52,382 nt of DNA from Winogradskyella sp. (GCF_025210595.1 NZ_JAOARH010000100.1:1-52382), one strand, 5' to 3'; numbered from the stretch's first letter, positions 9,218 through 18,186 are shown. Numbers and translations are program-made. The notes: generated by a model from the letters alone, not told the origin.

Positions 9218-9961
9218 TTGCGTTTTTTTATTGAACTATCATATAACGGTAAAGCATATCATGGTTGGCAAAACCAGCCTAATGCTATTTCTGTACAAGA
9301 AGTACTTGAAAAAGGATTAAGTACTATTTTAAAAAGTAATATTGCTATTGTTGGAGCTGGTAGAACTGATGCTGGTGTACATGCTGCACAAATGTTTGCT
9401 CATTTTGATTTTGATAGCGCTATTAATAGTAAAAATTTAGTTTACAAGTTAAATTCTTATTTACCAAAAGATATTGCCATTCATAATATTTTTGAAGTAA
9501 ATCCTGAGGCTCATGCCAGATTTGATGCTTTAAGTAGAACATATCATTATAAAGTTTCAATCTCAAAAAATGTATTTAATTATGATTTTGCATATCAGGT
9601 TAAATTACCGTTAGATGTTGAAAAGATGAATGAGGCATGTAAAATCTTATTTGAGTATAAAGATTTTCAATGCTTTTCTAAGAGCAATACAGATGTAAAA
9701 ACGTATCATTGTGATATTAAAGAAGCGTTTTGGCGCCAAGATTCTGAAGGATTAATTTTTGTAATTACAGCAAATCGCTTCTTACGAAATATGGTACGTG
9801 CTGTAGTTGGTACAATGGTAAACATAGGATTAGGAAAGTTAAAGCCAGAAGACTTACATCAAATAATCGCATCTAAGGATAGAGGAAAGGCTGGTTTTTC
9901 AGTTCCTGCCCATGGCTTATATTTGGTAGAGATTATATACCCTAACACAATTAAAAATTAA
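9218..9961 (+). CDS. truA: tRNA pseudouridine(38-40) synthase TruA
   Basis: TruA converts uridines 38-40 of tRNA anticodon arms to pseudouridine. The 247-residue protein contains the catalytic Asp in GAGRTDAGVHA (Asp51) and the conserved ANRFLRNMVR segment. The start is TTG at 9218; it gives MRFFIELSYNG, which aligns with the normal TruA N-terminus, and no ATG lies nearby in frame. The gene probably shares a transcript with the ABC exporter 49 bases downstream, separated by a pair of small hairpins. Confidence 0.93.
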   Translation: MRFFIELSYNGKAYHGWQNQPNAISVQEVLEKGLSTILKSNIAIVGAGRTDAGVHAAQMFAHFDFDSAINSKNLVYKLNSYLPKDIAIHNIFEVNPEAHARFDALSRTYHYKVSISKNVFNYDFAYQVKLPLDVEKMNEACKILFEYKDFQCFSKSNTDVKTYHCDIKEAFWRQDSEGLIFVITANRFLRNMVRAVVGTMVNIGLGKLKPEDLHQIIASKDRGKAGFSVPAHGLYLVEIIYPNTIKN

Positions 9962-9967
9962 ATACAT

Positions 9968-10004
9968 TTCCGCTTAAACGGAAGAGATACCGAAACAAGT
10001 TCGG
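9968..10004. repeat. Pair of small REP-like palindromes between truA and the ABC gene
   Basis: TTCCG...CGGAA (9968-9983) and CCGAA...TTCGG (9990-10004) are two hairpins six bases apart. The second carries the core CCGAAACAAGTTCGG, which I recall as part of a dispersed repeat in flavobacterial genomes. The ABC gene begins seven bases later. Confidence 0.55.
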
Positions 10005-10010
10005 CAAAAT

Positions 10011-11783
10011 ATGGCAGAAGAAAACAAAAAGAAAATATTTGATGTAACGCTCTTTAAGCGATTATTACATTACATAAAACCGTATAAGACTATTTTTATC
10101 ATTTCTTTGGTTTGTGTAATAAGCTTAGCTGTATTTGGAGCTTTAAGACCTTATGTTCTAAAAGAAGCTATAGATGTAAAAATTGCAAACAAAGAATATA
10201 ATGGTTTTGTGTTTTATATGACCATTATGCTGGTTTTACTTCTTTTTGAAGTTATTACACAATTACTTTTTATTTATTACGCAAGTTGGTTAGGGCAATC
10301 TGTAGTTAAAGATATAAGAGTAAAGCTTTTTAGACATATTCTTAAGTTTAAGATGACGTATTTCGATAAGTCATCTGTTGGTGTTTTAATCACCAGAGCT
10401 GTTACAGATATGGAGCGAATTGCAGATATATTTGGTCAAGGGCTTTTTATGATATTTAGTGATGTTTTAAAGATGCTTGTTGTTGCCATATTTATGGCAT
10501 TTATCAATTTAAAATTGAGCTTAATTGTTTTTGCAACAATGCCAATAATATTGTTTGCAACTAAAATATTTCAGAAGTATATGAAACGTGCTTTTGAAGA
10601 TGTGCGTAACGAAGTTTCTAATCTCAATTCTTTTGTGCAAGAACGCGTTACAGGAATGAAAATTTTGCAATTATTTACACGTGAAGCTACAGAATATAAG
10701 AATTTTAAAGCTATTAACGAGCGCCATAAAAAAGGTTGGTTAAAGACGGTTTGGTATAACTCTATATTTTTTCCAATCGCAGAATTTGTTTCGTCATTAA
10801 CATTGGCTATGGTTATTTTAGCTGGAGGTTTTAATGCTGTTTCAGAAAATCTAGGGACTACTTTAGGTCATCTTATTTCATTTACCATGTTTATACCTAT
10901 GCTATTTAGACCATTATATCAAATAGCAAATAAATTTAACACACTGCAAATGGGAATGGTAGCAGCAGATCGTGTATTTAAGGTGTTAGATACCAACTCT
11001 AATATTGATGATGTTGGTACAATTAAAGCTAATCATTTTAATGGAAATATAGAGTTTAATAATGTGAGGTTCTCTTATGTTGAAGATGAAGAAGTTTTAA
11101 AAGGTATTTCTTTTGATGTTAAAGCAGGTGAAACTGTTGCAATTGTTGGTGCTACTGGCGCAGGAAAATCTACGATTATTAATTTATTAAATCGTTTTTA
11201 TGAAATAGATTCTGGGCATATATTAATAGATGGCACAGATATTAAGGATATGACCTTAGTTTCATTGCGAAGTCAAATAGCTGTAGTGCTTCAGGATGTA
11301 TTTTTATTTGCAGATAGTATATTGAATAATATTACACTTGGTAACGAATATATCACAGAAGACGATGTGGTTACTGCTGCCAAAGCTATTGGTATACATG
11401 AGTTTATTACCAGCTTACCTAATGGTTATCATTACAATGTAAAAGAGCGTGGAGTAATGTTATCTTCTGGTCAACGACAACTCATCTCATTTTTAAGAGC
11501 TTACGTTACTAATCCTAGTATTTTAATTTTAGACGAAGCTACATCATCGGTAGACTCTTATTCTGAGCAATTAATACAAGATGCAACAGATACCATTACA
11601 AAAGGTAGAACTTCAATTGTTATAGCGCATCGTTTAGCTACCATTCAGCAAGCCGATAAAATTATTGTTATGGATGCTGGACAAATTGTTGAAATAGGAA
11701 CGCATAAATCTTTATTAAAAAAGAAAGATGGTTATTATAAAAACCTTTATGAGGTTCAGTTTATGAAAGAAGAAGTGGCATAA
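10011..11783 (+). CDS. ABC exporter, fused membrane and ATPase domains (MsbA/MDR type)
   Basis: The 590-residue half-transporter has an N-terminal six-helix export domain (about 20-310) and a nucleotide-binding domain (about 345-580). The latter has Walker A GATGAGKST (380-388), the signature LSSGQ (484-488, where the usual LSGGQ has Ser for the first Gly), Walker B ILILDE (Asp508, Glu509) and an H-loop IAHRLAT. It should work as a homodimer exporting a lipid or drug-like compound across the inner membrane; the substrate is unknown. It probably follows truA on one transcript. Confidence 0.92.
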   Translation: MAEENKKKIFDVTLFKRLLHYIKPYKTIFIISLVCVISLAVFGALRPYVLKEAIDVKIANKEYNGFVFYMTIMLVLLLFEVITQLLFIYYASWLGQSVVKDIRVKLFRHILKFKMTYFDKSSVGVLITRAVTDMERIADIFGQGLFMIFSDVLKMLVVAIFMAFINLKLSLIVFATMPIILFATKIFQKYMKRAFEDVRNEVSNLNSFVQERVTGMKILQLFTREATEYKNFKAINERHKKGWLKTVWYNSIFFPIAEFVSSLTLAMVILAGGFNAVSENLGTTLGHLISFTMFIPMLFRPLYQIANKFNTLQMGMVAADRVFKVLDTNSNIDDVGTIKANHFNGNIEFNNVRFSYVEDEEVLKGISFDVKAGETVAIVGATGAGKSTIINLLNRFYEIDSGHILIDGTDIKDMTLVSLRSQIAVVLQDVFLFADSILNNITLGNEYITEDDVVTAAKAIGIHEFITSLPNGYHYNVKERGVMLSSGQRQLISFLRAYVTNPSILILDEATSSVDSYSEQLIQDATDTITKGRTSIVIAHRLATIQQADKIIVMDAGQIVEIGTHKSLLKKKDGYYKNLYEVQFMKEEVA

Positions 11784-11864
11784 TCATCAACTATTATTTA
11801 GTTTTTTTATTGATGAAAAACTTTGAATACTATTGACTTTCTAAATACCTGTTTTTTCGTTTAA

Positions 11865-12662
11865 TTATAGATTTAATTTTCCAGTACTATATAAATACAA
11901 GAAAAATATCACCAAGACAATCAGCATCATAAGAGAGAAAACAATCGTATATATAATATAAGCAGCGATGTATTTAATTAAAGATTTAATAAATGAAGAT
12001 TTATAGAGTTTTTTAAATACGTAAGCTCCATATAGCATTAAAGGAGGAGTAACAATTATTGATGCAATAAGGAAATTTTGAATATTAAATGCAGCAAATA
12101 GTAGGTATATAAAAAAGCTAACATAAATTGTCTGCGCTGTTAGATACAAATTAATGACAAGATGCTCTGTGTAGTTGTATTTTCTTTTGGTTAGATATAC
12201 TAACCAAGTACCTATAGCTATAAATGGCATTAATATTGAGAAAAATACACCTTGATAATTATTGAAAAATGCAGGGAAATCAAAAGGAGGTTTTTCAGTA
12301 CTTTGACTTCCCATCTGAAAACTATCAGTAAAAAAACTGTTTTGAGCATCAATAAATTCAGGAAAAAAGTTTTTGAGAAGAAACATTTGAAACCCTAAAA
12401 TCGTTAGAGAAATGGCATAGTAAGTAATAACATTAACATACTTTTTTCGCATACCATTTATATAACCATCAATAACATCTTTAGGGTTTATAAACAAGGC
12501 AACAAATGTTCTTAGAAATTTATTGTCTATAGATAAAAACTGCTCATTTACTTGAGTTGCAAGTACTTTTGGAGTTAATCTATTATAGATAATTTTGGCA
12601 CCACATTGATCACAAAATTTTTGTAATTCAGATAAGGTGTTATTACAGTTTTTGCAATTCAT
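11865..12662 (-). CDS. DUF3667 membrane protein with an N-terminal zinc ribbon
   Basis: The 265-residue protein starts with a zinc ribbon (Cys3, Cys6, Cys17, Cys20), then the DUF3667 signature FINPKDVIDGYINGMRKKYV and four or five membrane segments (about 80-102, 138-157, 170-193, 197-217 and 235-260). The function is unknown; it should be an inner-membrane protein with a cytoplasmic zinc finger. The start codon overlaps the cdaA stop by one base (TAATG), so the two are translationally coupled, which suggests a link with c-di-AMP signalling or simply shared expression. Confidence 0.85.
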   Translation of the reverse strand: MNCKNCNNTLSELQKFCDQCGAKIIYNRLTPKVLATQVNEQFLSIDNKFLRTFVALFINPKDVIDGYINGMRKKYVNVITYYAISLTILGFQMFLLKNFFPEFIDAQNSFFTDSFQMGSQSTEKPPFDFPAFFNNYQGVFFSILMPFIAIGTWLVYLTKRKYNYTEHLVINLYLTAQTIYVSFFIYLLFAAFNIQNFLIASIIVTPPLMLYGAYVFKKLYKSSFIKSLIKYIAAYIIYTIVFSLMMLIVLVIFFLYLYSTGKLNL

Positions 12663-13444
12663 TAGGATAAATCTTCTTTAATCTTTTTAATGAGATCATC
12701 AGTATCTTTAAACATTACAAATTCACCATTTTGAATATAAGATATTTGTCCTGTTTCTTCACTTACAGCAATAGCAAGTGCATCAGTTTTTTCTGTAATT
12801 CCTACAGCTGCTCTGTGTCTTAGACCAAAACGCTCTGGTATATTTTTTTCATTATTTACAGGTAAAATTACACGTGTAGCTTTTACTACATTTTTATCTA
12901 TAATAATAGCGCCATCATGCAATGGACTATTTTTAAAAAAGATACTTTCTATTATCGGTTGGGAGACTAAAATATTCATCTCATCTCCAGTATTGGTAAG
13001 GAAATCTAGATTATTATTACGTTCTATAACGATTAATGCTCCTGTATTTGTGGTTCCCATTTTAGTACAGGCATTAATAATAGCATCAACGTCTGTAGAA
13101 GTTTGGTCGTCGTTTTTTAGGAATTTAAAATTTTTAAAAATCCCTTTTTTACCACCAATATTAGTAGAGCCTACAAGTAGCAAAAATTTTCTAATTTCTG
13201 GTTGAAATACTACAATAAGGGCAATAATACCAACCTTCATAAAACCATCAAAAATGCTATAAAGCATTTGCATTTTAAGATAGTCGGTTAAACGCCAAGC
13301 AAAATAAACGATAAGAATACCAATAAAGATATTAATGGCAACAGTTCCCTTAACAAGTTTGTAGATGTAATAGAGAAGTATAGCTACAAGGAAAACATCA
13401 ACAAAATCTATAAATCTAAATTCCCAAAGTTGTAAATTTTCCAA
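12662..13444 (-). CDS. cdaA: Diadenylate cyclase CdaA
   Basis: CdaA makes cyclic di-AMP from two ATP at the inner membrane. The 260-residue protein has three N-terminal membrane helices (about 10-85) and then the DAC domain with the two hallmark motifs DGA (177-179) and RHR (209-211), both intact. The folP-cdaA neighbourhood is conserved in Bacteroidota. Here a small lipoprotein gene lies between them and DUF3667 follows with a one-base overlap. No regulator such as CdaR or GlmM is nearby. Confidence 0.94.
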   Translation of the reverse strand: MENLQLWEFRFIDFVDVFLVAILLYYIYKLVKGTVAINIFIGILIVYFAWRLTDYLKMQMLYSIFDGFMKVGIIALIVVFQPEIRKFLLLVGSTNIGGKKGIFKNFKFLKNDDQTSTDVDAIINACTKMGTTNTGALIVIERNNNLDFLTNTGDEMNILVSQPIIESIFFKNSPLHDGAIIIDKNVVKATRVILPVNNEKNIPERFGLRHRAAVGITEKTDALAIAVSEETGQISYIQNGEFVMFKDTDDLIKKIKEDLS

Positions 13445-13477
13445 GGTTAGTGCTTTTTGCTAATTTAATAATTTATG

Positions 13478-14164
13478 TTAATAAATGAACTCGTTTTTAG
13501 AAACTTCAACAGGTTCTTTATTTAATTTGAATATTTCACTTTTAAATGAGATATAATCCTGAAAACTTAAGTTTTGTTTAAAGGTTAAATGTATTTTAGG
13601 TTTTAAAGTATCGTTTTTTATTTTGTCTCTTAGAGTTTCTATTAAATACATTTTATTTAGTCCTTCTATATAGGTTTGATTTCCTATTACTAAAGAGTCT
13701 GATGTTAAGAAGTTTACATAGTATTCTTTGTGTGTTTTTGATGGGTTTACATAAAGTTCGGTTATAAAATCTGCAATAGAATTATTAGTATAGTTTAAAT
13801 CCGTAAACTCAACAAATCCTATATTATTTATACTAGTATCATTACAAGTAAAGTAGTTTTTTGCATTTTCATTGTTATGCATAGACGCTTTTTTGCGTTT
13901 TTTCTGCAAATACTCAATGTGAGGAAAGATTTGTTTTAAGCTTAAACGTTTATCTACATTAACCAGCCAATTGGTTGAGCCAATTAAATTATTTCTGTTG
14001 AATAGCGTAGAGTCTGATTGTGTTTCATCATAAAATATATATATAGGTGAAACATCTAAAACCTCAGTAGTTTCAGTACTTTTAATTTCTGGTAATTGCA
14101 ACACACGTTCGTTATTGCAGCTTAAAAACAGACTAATAATAAATATATAAATTATTTTTTTCAT
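13478..14164 (-). CDS. Hypothetical lipoprotein between folP and cdaA
   Basis: The 228-residue protein has a short lipoprotein signal with lipobox LFLSC (Cys16). I do not recognise a domain with confidence. The last 60 residues, ending VEVSKNEFIY, faintly resemble the periplasmic domain of ExbD/TolR proteins, but the ExbD membrane anchor is absent. The start codon lies directly after the folP stop, so translation is coupled to folP. Its position suggests an envelope role tied to the folP-cdaA transcript. Confidence 0.7.
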   Translation of the reverse strand: MKKIIYIFIISLFLSCNNERVLQLPEIKSTETTEVLDVSPIYIFYDETQSDSTLFNRNNLIGSTNWLVNVDKRLSLKQIFPHIEYLQKKRKKASMHNNENAKNYFTCNDTSINNIGFVEFTDLNYTNNSIADFITELYVNPSKTHKEYYVNFLTSDSLVIGNQTYIEGLNKMYLIETLRDKIKNDTLKPKIHLTFKQNLSFQDYISFKSEIFKLNKEPVEVSKNEFIY

Positions 14165-14992
14165 TTAATTGGTAGTTAACTGATTATATAAAGTAACACA
14201 TTGCATAGCTTCCTTAACATCGTGCACTCTCAAGATTTTTGCTCCTTTTTGCAAAGCAACCATGTGTAGAGCAGTGGTTCCGTTTAAAGCATCGTTAGCT
14301 GTTGTGTTTAGTGTTTTGTATATCATAGATTTTCTTGAAACTCCAGCTAAAATAGGCTTATCTATAATTTGTAGCAATTCTAATTTATTAAGTAGCTCAA
14401 AGTTTTGTTCTACAGTTTTTGCAAAACCAAAACCAGGATCTATGATGATGTCGTTTATTTTTGCAGCATGTGCTTTTGCAATACGTTCTGCAAAATAACT
14501 ATTAATGTCTTTAGTTACATCATCATAGTCGGTTTGCTGTTGCATAGTTTTTGGGTTACCTTTCATATGCATCATAATATATGGTACGCCTAATTGCCCA
14601 ACAGTAGTCATCATACTATCATCTAGTTGACCTGCAGAAATATCGTTAATAATGGCAGCACCAGTTGCGATACCTTTTTGGGCGACCTTACTTCTAAAAG
14701 TGTCGATAGAAATTAATATTTCAGGAAAATGTTTCAGAATTAATTCAATAACAGGAATTACACGATTTAATTCATCTTCTTCAGAAACAAAATCTGCACC
14801 AGGACGCGAGCTATAACCACCAATATCAATAAAAGTAGCACCTTCATTAATCATGGTTTTTACTTGATTTAAAATAGAGGGTTCTTCTTTGTATTGTCCA
14901 CCATCATAGAAAGAATCTGGTGTAACGTTAAGAATTCCCATCACTTTTGGTGTAGACAAATCTATCAATTGCCCTTTACAATTTATGGTCAT
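14165..14992 (-). CDS. folP: Dihydropteroate synthase
   Basis: FolP joins 6-hydroxymethyl-dihydropterin pyrophosphate to p-aminobenzoate in folate synthesis and is the target of sulfonamides. The 275-residue TIM barrel shows MGILNVTPDSFYDGG (about 18-32), DIGGYSSRPG (57-66), the conserved NDISAG, IDPGFGFAKT and GVSRKS motifs, and the final RVHDV. It is the first gene of a four-gene minus-strand operon with the lipoprotein, cdaA and DUF3667. The upstream region carries a long palindrome. Confidence 0.96.
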   Translation of the reverse strand: MTINCKGQLIDLSTPKVMGILNVTPDSFYDGGQYKEEPSILNQVKTMINEGATFIDIGGYSSRPGADFVSEEDELNRVIPVIELILKHFPEILISIDTFRSKVAQKGIATGAAIINDISAGQLDDSMMTTVGQLGVPYIMMHMKGNPKTMQQQTDYDDVTKDINSYFAERIAKAHAAKINDIIIDPGFGFAKTVEQNFELLNKLELLQIIDKPILAGVSRKSMIYKTLNTTANDALNGTTALHMVALQKGAKILRVHDVKEAMQCVTLYNQLTTN

Positions 14993-15120
14993 GGTGTGGT
15001 TTAAGACTATTAGATTTAAGCTTCAAAGTTAACATATTCATAAACTTTTTAATGCTTTTTAAAACATTGAACGCTGAACTTTGAACTTTAAACTATTTAA
15101 GCGAAATTTACACAAAATAA

Positions 15121-15283
15121 TGAACCCGTTTGTGCTTATAATGTTTAAGTGAAAATTATAGGTTTTTTTGTTCTGATGAAGGCTTTTTAGAGTTTCATAG
15201 CAGAGCTACGAAAAGAAGAAAAGACAAAATCAGAGCGAAAAAGAATTATTTTTTAACAAATAGAATAAGTGCAAACGAGTTCA
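15121..15283. repeat. 163-bp imperfect palindrome with matching ends (possible MITE-like element)
   Basis: The outer 18 bases, TGAACCCGTTTGTGCTTA at 15121-15138, match the reverse complement of 15266-15283 at about 15 of 18 positions. The arms keep matching inward (TTCTGAT at 15171-15177 against ATCAGAG near 15229-15235) to a centre TAGC-AGA-GCTA near 15203. The whole region between folP and the DUF1599 gene (14993-15297) is therefore essentially one foldable repeat. No coding frame lies in it. It may be a non-autonomous mobile or repeat element. Confidence 0.65.
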
Positions 15284-15297
15284 AATAATAGTTTTAA

Positions 15298-15840
15298 ATG
15301 CAAGATACTTCAAAACAATACGATGCTGTAGTTACTAAATGCAGAACACTTTTTATAAATAAAATGAGCGATTATGGAAGTGCATGGAGAATTCTAAGGT
15401 TACCATCATTAACAGATCAGATTTTTATAAAAGCACAGCGTATTAGAAGCTTACAACAAAATGCTGTAAGAAAAGTAGATGAAGGAGAAGTGAGCGAATT
15501 TATTGGTATTATTAATTATTGTTTAATGGCTTTAATTCAGTTAGAAAAAGGTGTTGTAGAACAACCAGATTTAAATACCGAAGAAGCTACAGAACTTTAT
15601 GATGAAAAAATAGCTTTAACCAAACAATTAATGATGGATAAAAACCACGATTATGGTGAGGCTTGGCGAGATATGCGTGTAAGTTCGTTAACCGATTTAA
15701 TTTTGCAAAAACTATTACGCGTAAAGCAAATTGAAGATAACGCAGGAAAAACCATTGTTAGTGAAGGTATAGATGCTAATTATCAAGACATGATTAATTA
15801 TGCTGTTTTTGCGATGATTCACTTAAACGAAGCTGATTAG
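15298..15840 (+). CDS. DUF1599 protein (tandem nucleotide-modification-associated domains)
   Basis: The 180-residue protein is an internal duplication: KMSDYGSAWRILRLPSLTDQI (first half) and KNHDYGEAWRDMRVSSLTDLI (second half), each followed by a helical segment ending in INYxxxAxIxLE. DUF1599 belongs to families that comparative genomics links to modified nucleotides in phages and bacteria. The Bacteroidota chromosomal version is widespread and usually sits near folP or tpiA, as here, so a housekeeping role is likely. The function is not proven. Confidence 0.85.
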   Translation: MQDTSKQYDAVVTKCRTLFINKMSDYGSAWRILRLPSLTDQIFIKAQRIRSLQQNAVRKVDEGEVSEFIGIINYCLMALIQLEKGVVEQPDLNTEEATELYDEKIALTKQLMMDKNHDYGEAWRDMRVSSLTDLILQKLLRVKQIEDNAGKTIVSEGIDANYQDMINYAVFAMIHLNEAD

Positions 15841-15845
15841 TTGTT

Positions 15846-15912
15846 ATTCCTGTAAAGGCAGGAATCCAAATAAAATTGAAACAAATAAATAGATTCCTGT
15901 CTTCGCAGGAGT
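15846..15912. repeat. Inverted pair of REP-like palindromes before the BT_3928 gene
   Basis: ATTCCTG-taaagg-CAGGAAT at 15846-15865 and ATTCCTG-tcttcg-CAGGAGT at 15893-15912 are hairpins whose loops are in opposite orientation, 27 bases apart. The same arrangement occurs at 50489-50560. Confidence 0.75.
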
Positions 15913-15923
15913 GGTATAGAAAT

Positions 15924-17054
15924 ATGAAATATATTACACACATAAGCAGAATTTTTGTCGGAGTTTTATTTATAATCTCAGGATTTATAAAGTTGAATGA
16001 TCCATTAGGGTTTTCGTATAAACTCCAAGAATATTTTGGCACTGATGTATTGAATATGGAATTTTTAATTCCTTATGCGTTATTGCTATCGGTTTTTGTG
16101 GTGGTTTTTGAGGTGGTTTTAGGAGTCTTTTTGCTCATAGGCTATAAGCCTAAATTTACGATTTGGAGCCTTCTTTTAATGATTGTCTTCTTCACGTTTC
16201 TAACCTTTTATTCAGCATATTTCGATAAGGTGAAAGATTGTGGTTGTTTTGGTGATGCATTAAAGTTAACGCCTTGGGAAAGTTTTACTAAAGATGTTGT
16301 ACTACTGGTGTTTATTCTCATTTTATTAGCCGGACTAAAGCATATTAAACCAATCTTCACAAAGTTACCAACAACTGTCATTGCACTTCTAAGTTTTATA
16401 GTGTCGTTATGGTTTGGTTATCATGTATTGATGCATTTGCCAGCAATTGATTTTAGAGCGTACGCTATTGGGAAGAATCTACAAGAGCAAATGGTTATAC
16501 CAGAAGATGCAGCTAAGCCTGTTTTAGAGTACACATGGACATTTAAAGTAAATGGTGAAAACCAAGAATTTGTAACCGATGGCAGCTATCCTTCTGTTGA
16601 AGGCGAATATGTAGGTGTAGAAACTAAGACTATAGATGAAGGTTATGTGCCACCAATCCAAGATTTTTCAATAGAATCTGATGATGAAGATTTAACAACT
16701 TATTTTTTAGAAAAAGAAAAACTATTGATTGTTGCTATGTATAACATTACAAAATCAGAAACAGACGGAGTTGCTAAACTTAAATCTTTTACAGATGAAG
16801 CTATGAAGAAGGGTTATACAGTTATTGGTTTAACATCGTCTGGTGCTGATGAAAAACAAAAAGTAAAGCAAGATTATAATTTGAATTTTGATTTTTATTT
16901 ATGTGATGAAAAAGTTGTAAAAACCATAGTGCGTTCTAATCCAGGAGTTGTGCTTATAGAAAAAGGAACTGTTAAGAATAAAGCGCACTGGAATGATATT
17001 GAAGATATAGATTTAGAAGATGTACGAATGAAAATGCCTCCTATTAAGGATTAA
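15924..17054 (+). CDS. BT_3928-family protein: DoxX/MauE-like membrane domain plus thioredoxin-like domain
   Basis: The 376-residue protein has four or five membrane helices (about 5-165) with the DoxX/MauE-type start ISRIFVGVLFIISGFIKLNDPLG and the paired cysteines CGCFGD. A periplasmic or cytoplasmic C-terminal region (about 215-376) has a thioredoxin-like fold without a CxxC active site. Such proteins are thought to handle electrons or thiols at the membrane. I start at ATG 15924, since the open frame upstream runs through a REP-like repeat that codes for non-homologous residues. Its stop is in the same frame as, and immediately before, the following permease. Confidence 0.85.
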   Translation: MKYITHISRIFVGVLFIISGFIKLNDPLGFSYKLQEYFGTDVLNMEFLIPYALLLSVFVVVFEVVLGVFLLIGYKPKFTIWSLLLMIVFFTFLTFYSAYFDKVKDCGCFGDALKLTPWESFTKDVVLLVFILILLAGLKHIKPIFTKLPTTVIALLSFIVSLWFGYHVLMHLPAIDFRAYAIGKNLQEQMVIPEDAAKPVLEYTWTFKVNGENQEFVTDGSYPSVEGEYVGVETKTIDEGYVPPIQDFSIESDDEDLTTYFLEKEKLLIVAMYNITKSETDGVAKLKSFTDEAMKKGYTVIGLTSSGADEKQKVKQDYNLNFDFYLCDEKVVKTIVRSNPGVVLIEKGTVKNKAHWNDIEDIDLEDVRMKMPPIKD

Positions 17055-18143
17055 ATTCATTATAATATTATAAATTATTTTCTAAATAAAATCCTCTACG
17101 CATTCATCACCTTACTAGGTGTAGTAACTGTCATTTTCTTTTTATTTACTATTCTTCCTGGTGATCCTGCAAAAATGATGTTAGGTCAAAATCAAACTGC
17201 TGAACAAGTTGAAACCGTAAAGAAGAAATACGGTTTTGATAAACCACTAAGTACTCAGTATTTGTATTACCTTAATGATTTGTCACCTATATCTTTTCAT
17301 TCTAATACAATTGAAGATTATACGTATCTGAGTCCTAATAAATACAATGCCGTAGAATTGTTTTCAATAGGCAATACAACTACAGCTGTTAAAACTCCAT
17401 ATCTAAGAGAATCTTTCACAAAACAAGGTAAAAAAGTAACTCAAGTTATTGGTGAAACCATTCCAAATACTTTTGTTTTAGCAGTTTCGGCTATAATAAT
17501 TGCAATAGCTCTAGGTGTTGTTTTCGGAATCATTTCAGCGCTATATAAAGATACTTGGATTGATAAAACGATTCAGGTGTTAAGTACTTTTGGTATGAGT
17601 GTGCCATCATTTTTTAGCGCCATCTTATTTGCTTGGTTGTTTGGGTTTGTACTTCATAAATACACCAGTTTAGAAATGACAGGTAGCTTATATGAATTAG
17701 ATGATTTTGGTGAAAAAATGACCATTAAATGGAAGAATTTAATTCTGCCAGCAATTGTTTTAGGAATTCGCCCTTTGGCTGTTGTAATTCAATTGATGCG
17801 TAATTCATTATTAGAAGTTATGGGTCAGGATTATATAAGAACGGCAAGAGCAAAAGGACTTAGTGAATTTCAAGTTATAAAAAACCATGCGGTAAAAAAT
17901 GCGTTAAATCCTGTGGTTACAGCTATTTCAGGATGGTTTGCGTCTATGCTGGCTGGAGCTGTTTTTGTAGAGTATATTTTTGGCTGGAATGGTTTAGGTA
18001 AAGAAATCGTAAATGCACTCAATACGTTAGATTTACCAGTCATTATGGGATCGGTTTTGGTGATAGCCATAGTGTTTATTACAATCAATATTATGGTTGA
18101 TGTTATCTATGCTTGGCTAGATCCTAGGGTAAAGTTGTCTTAA
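17055..18143 (+). CDS. Peptide/nickel-type ABC transporter permease (DppB/AppB-like), start codon unclear
   Basis: The protein is a binding-protein-dependent permease with the EAA loop DYIRTARAKGLSEFQVIKNHAVKNAL and about six membrane helices. The first helix and the conserved GVVTVIFFLF...ILPGDPA segment are encoded at about 17100-17170, upstream of the first ATG (17175). Back to the previous stop there is no in-frame ATG, GTG, TTG or CTG. Translation probably begins at a rare start such as ATT 17055 or ATA 17070. The frame is continuous with the BT_3928 gene except for its TAA at 17052. The start given is therefore the limit of the frame. No partner permease, ATPase or binding protein is nearby. 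Confidence 0.8.
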   Translation: MHYNIINYFLNKILYAFITLLGVVTVIFFLFTILPGDPAKMMLGQNQTAEQVETVKKKYGFDKPLSTQYLYYLNDLSPISFHSNTIEDYTYLSPNKYNAVELFSIGNTTTAVKTPYLRESFTKQGKKVTQVIGETIPNTFVLAVSAIIIAIALGVVFGIISALYKDTWIDKTIQVLSTFGMSVPSFFSAILFAWLFGFVLHKYTSLEMTGSLYELDDFGEKMTIKWKNLILPAIVLGIRPLAVVIQLMRNSLLEVMGQDYIRTARAKGLSEFQVIKNHAVKNALNPVVTAISGWFASMLAGAVFVEYIFGWNGLGKEIVNALNTLDLPVIMGSVLVIAIVFITINIMVDVIYAWLDPRVKLS

Positions 18144-18186
18144 TAATTTACTGATAAATATCAATTACAATTCTTCCTTAAAACCT

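Noticed and set aside
15794-16042. 82-codon minus-strand frame across the REP-like pair
   Set aside because: It overlaps two well-supported plus-strand genes and is kept open by the palindromes.
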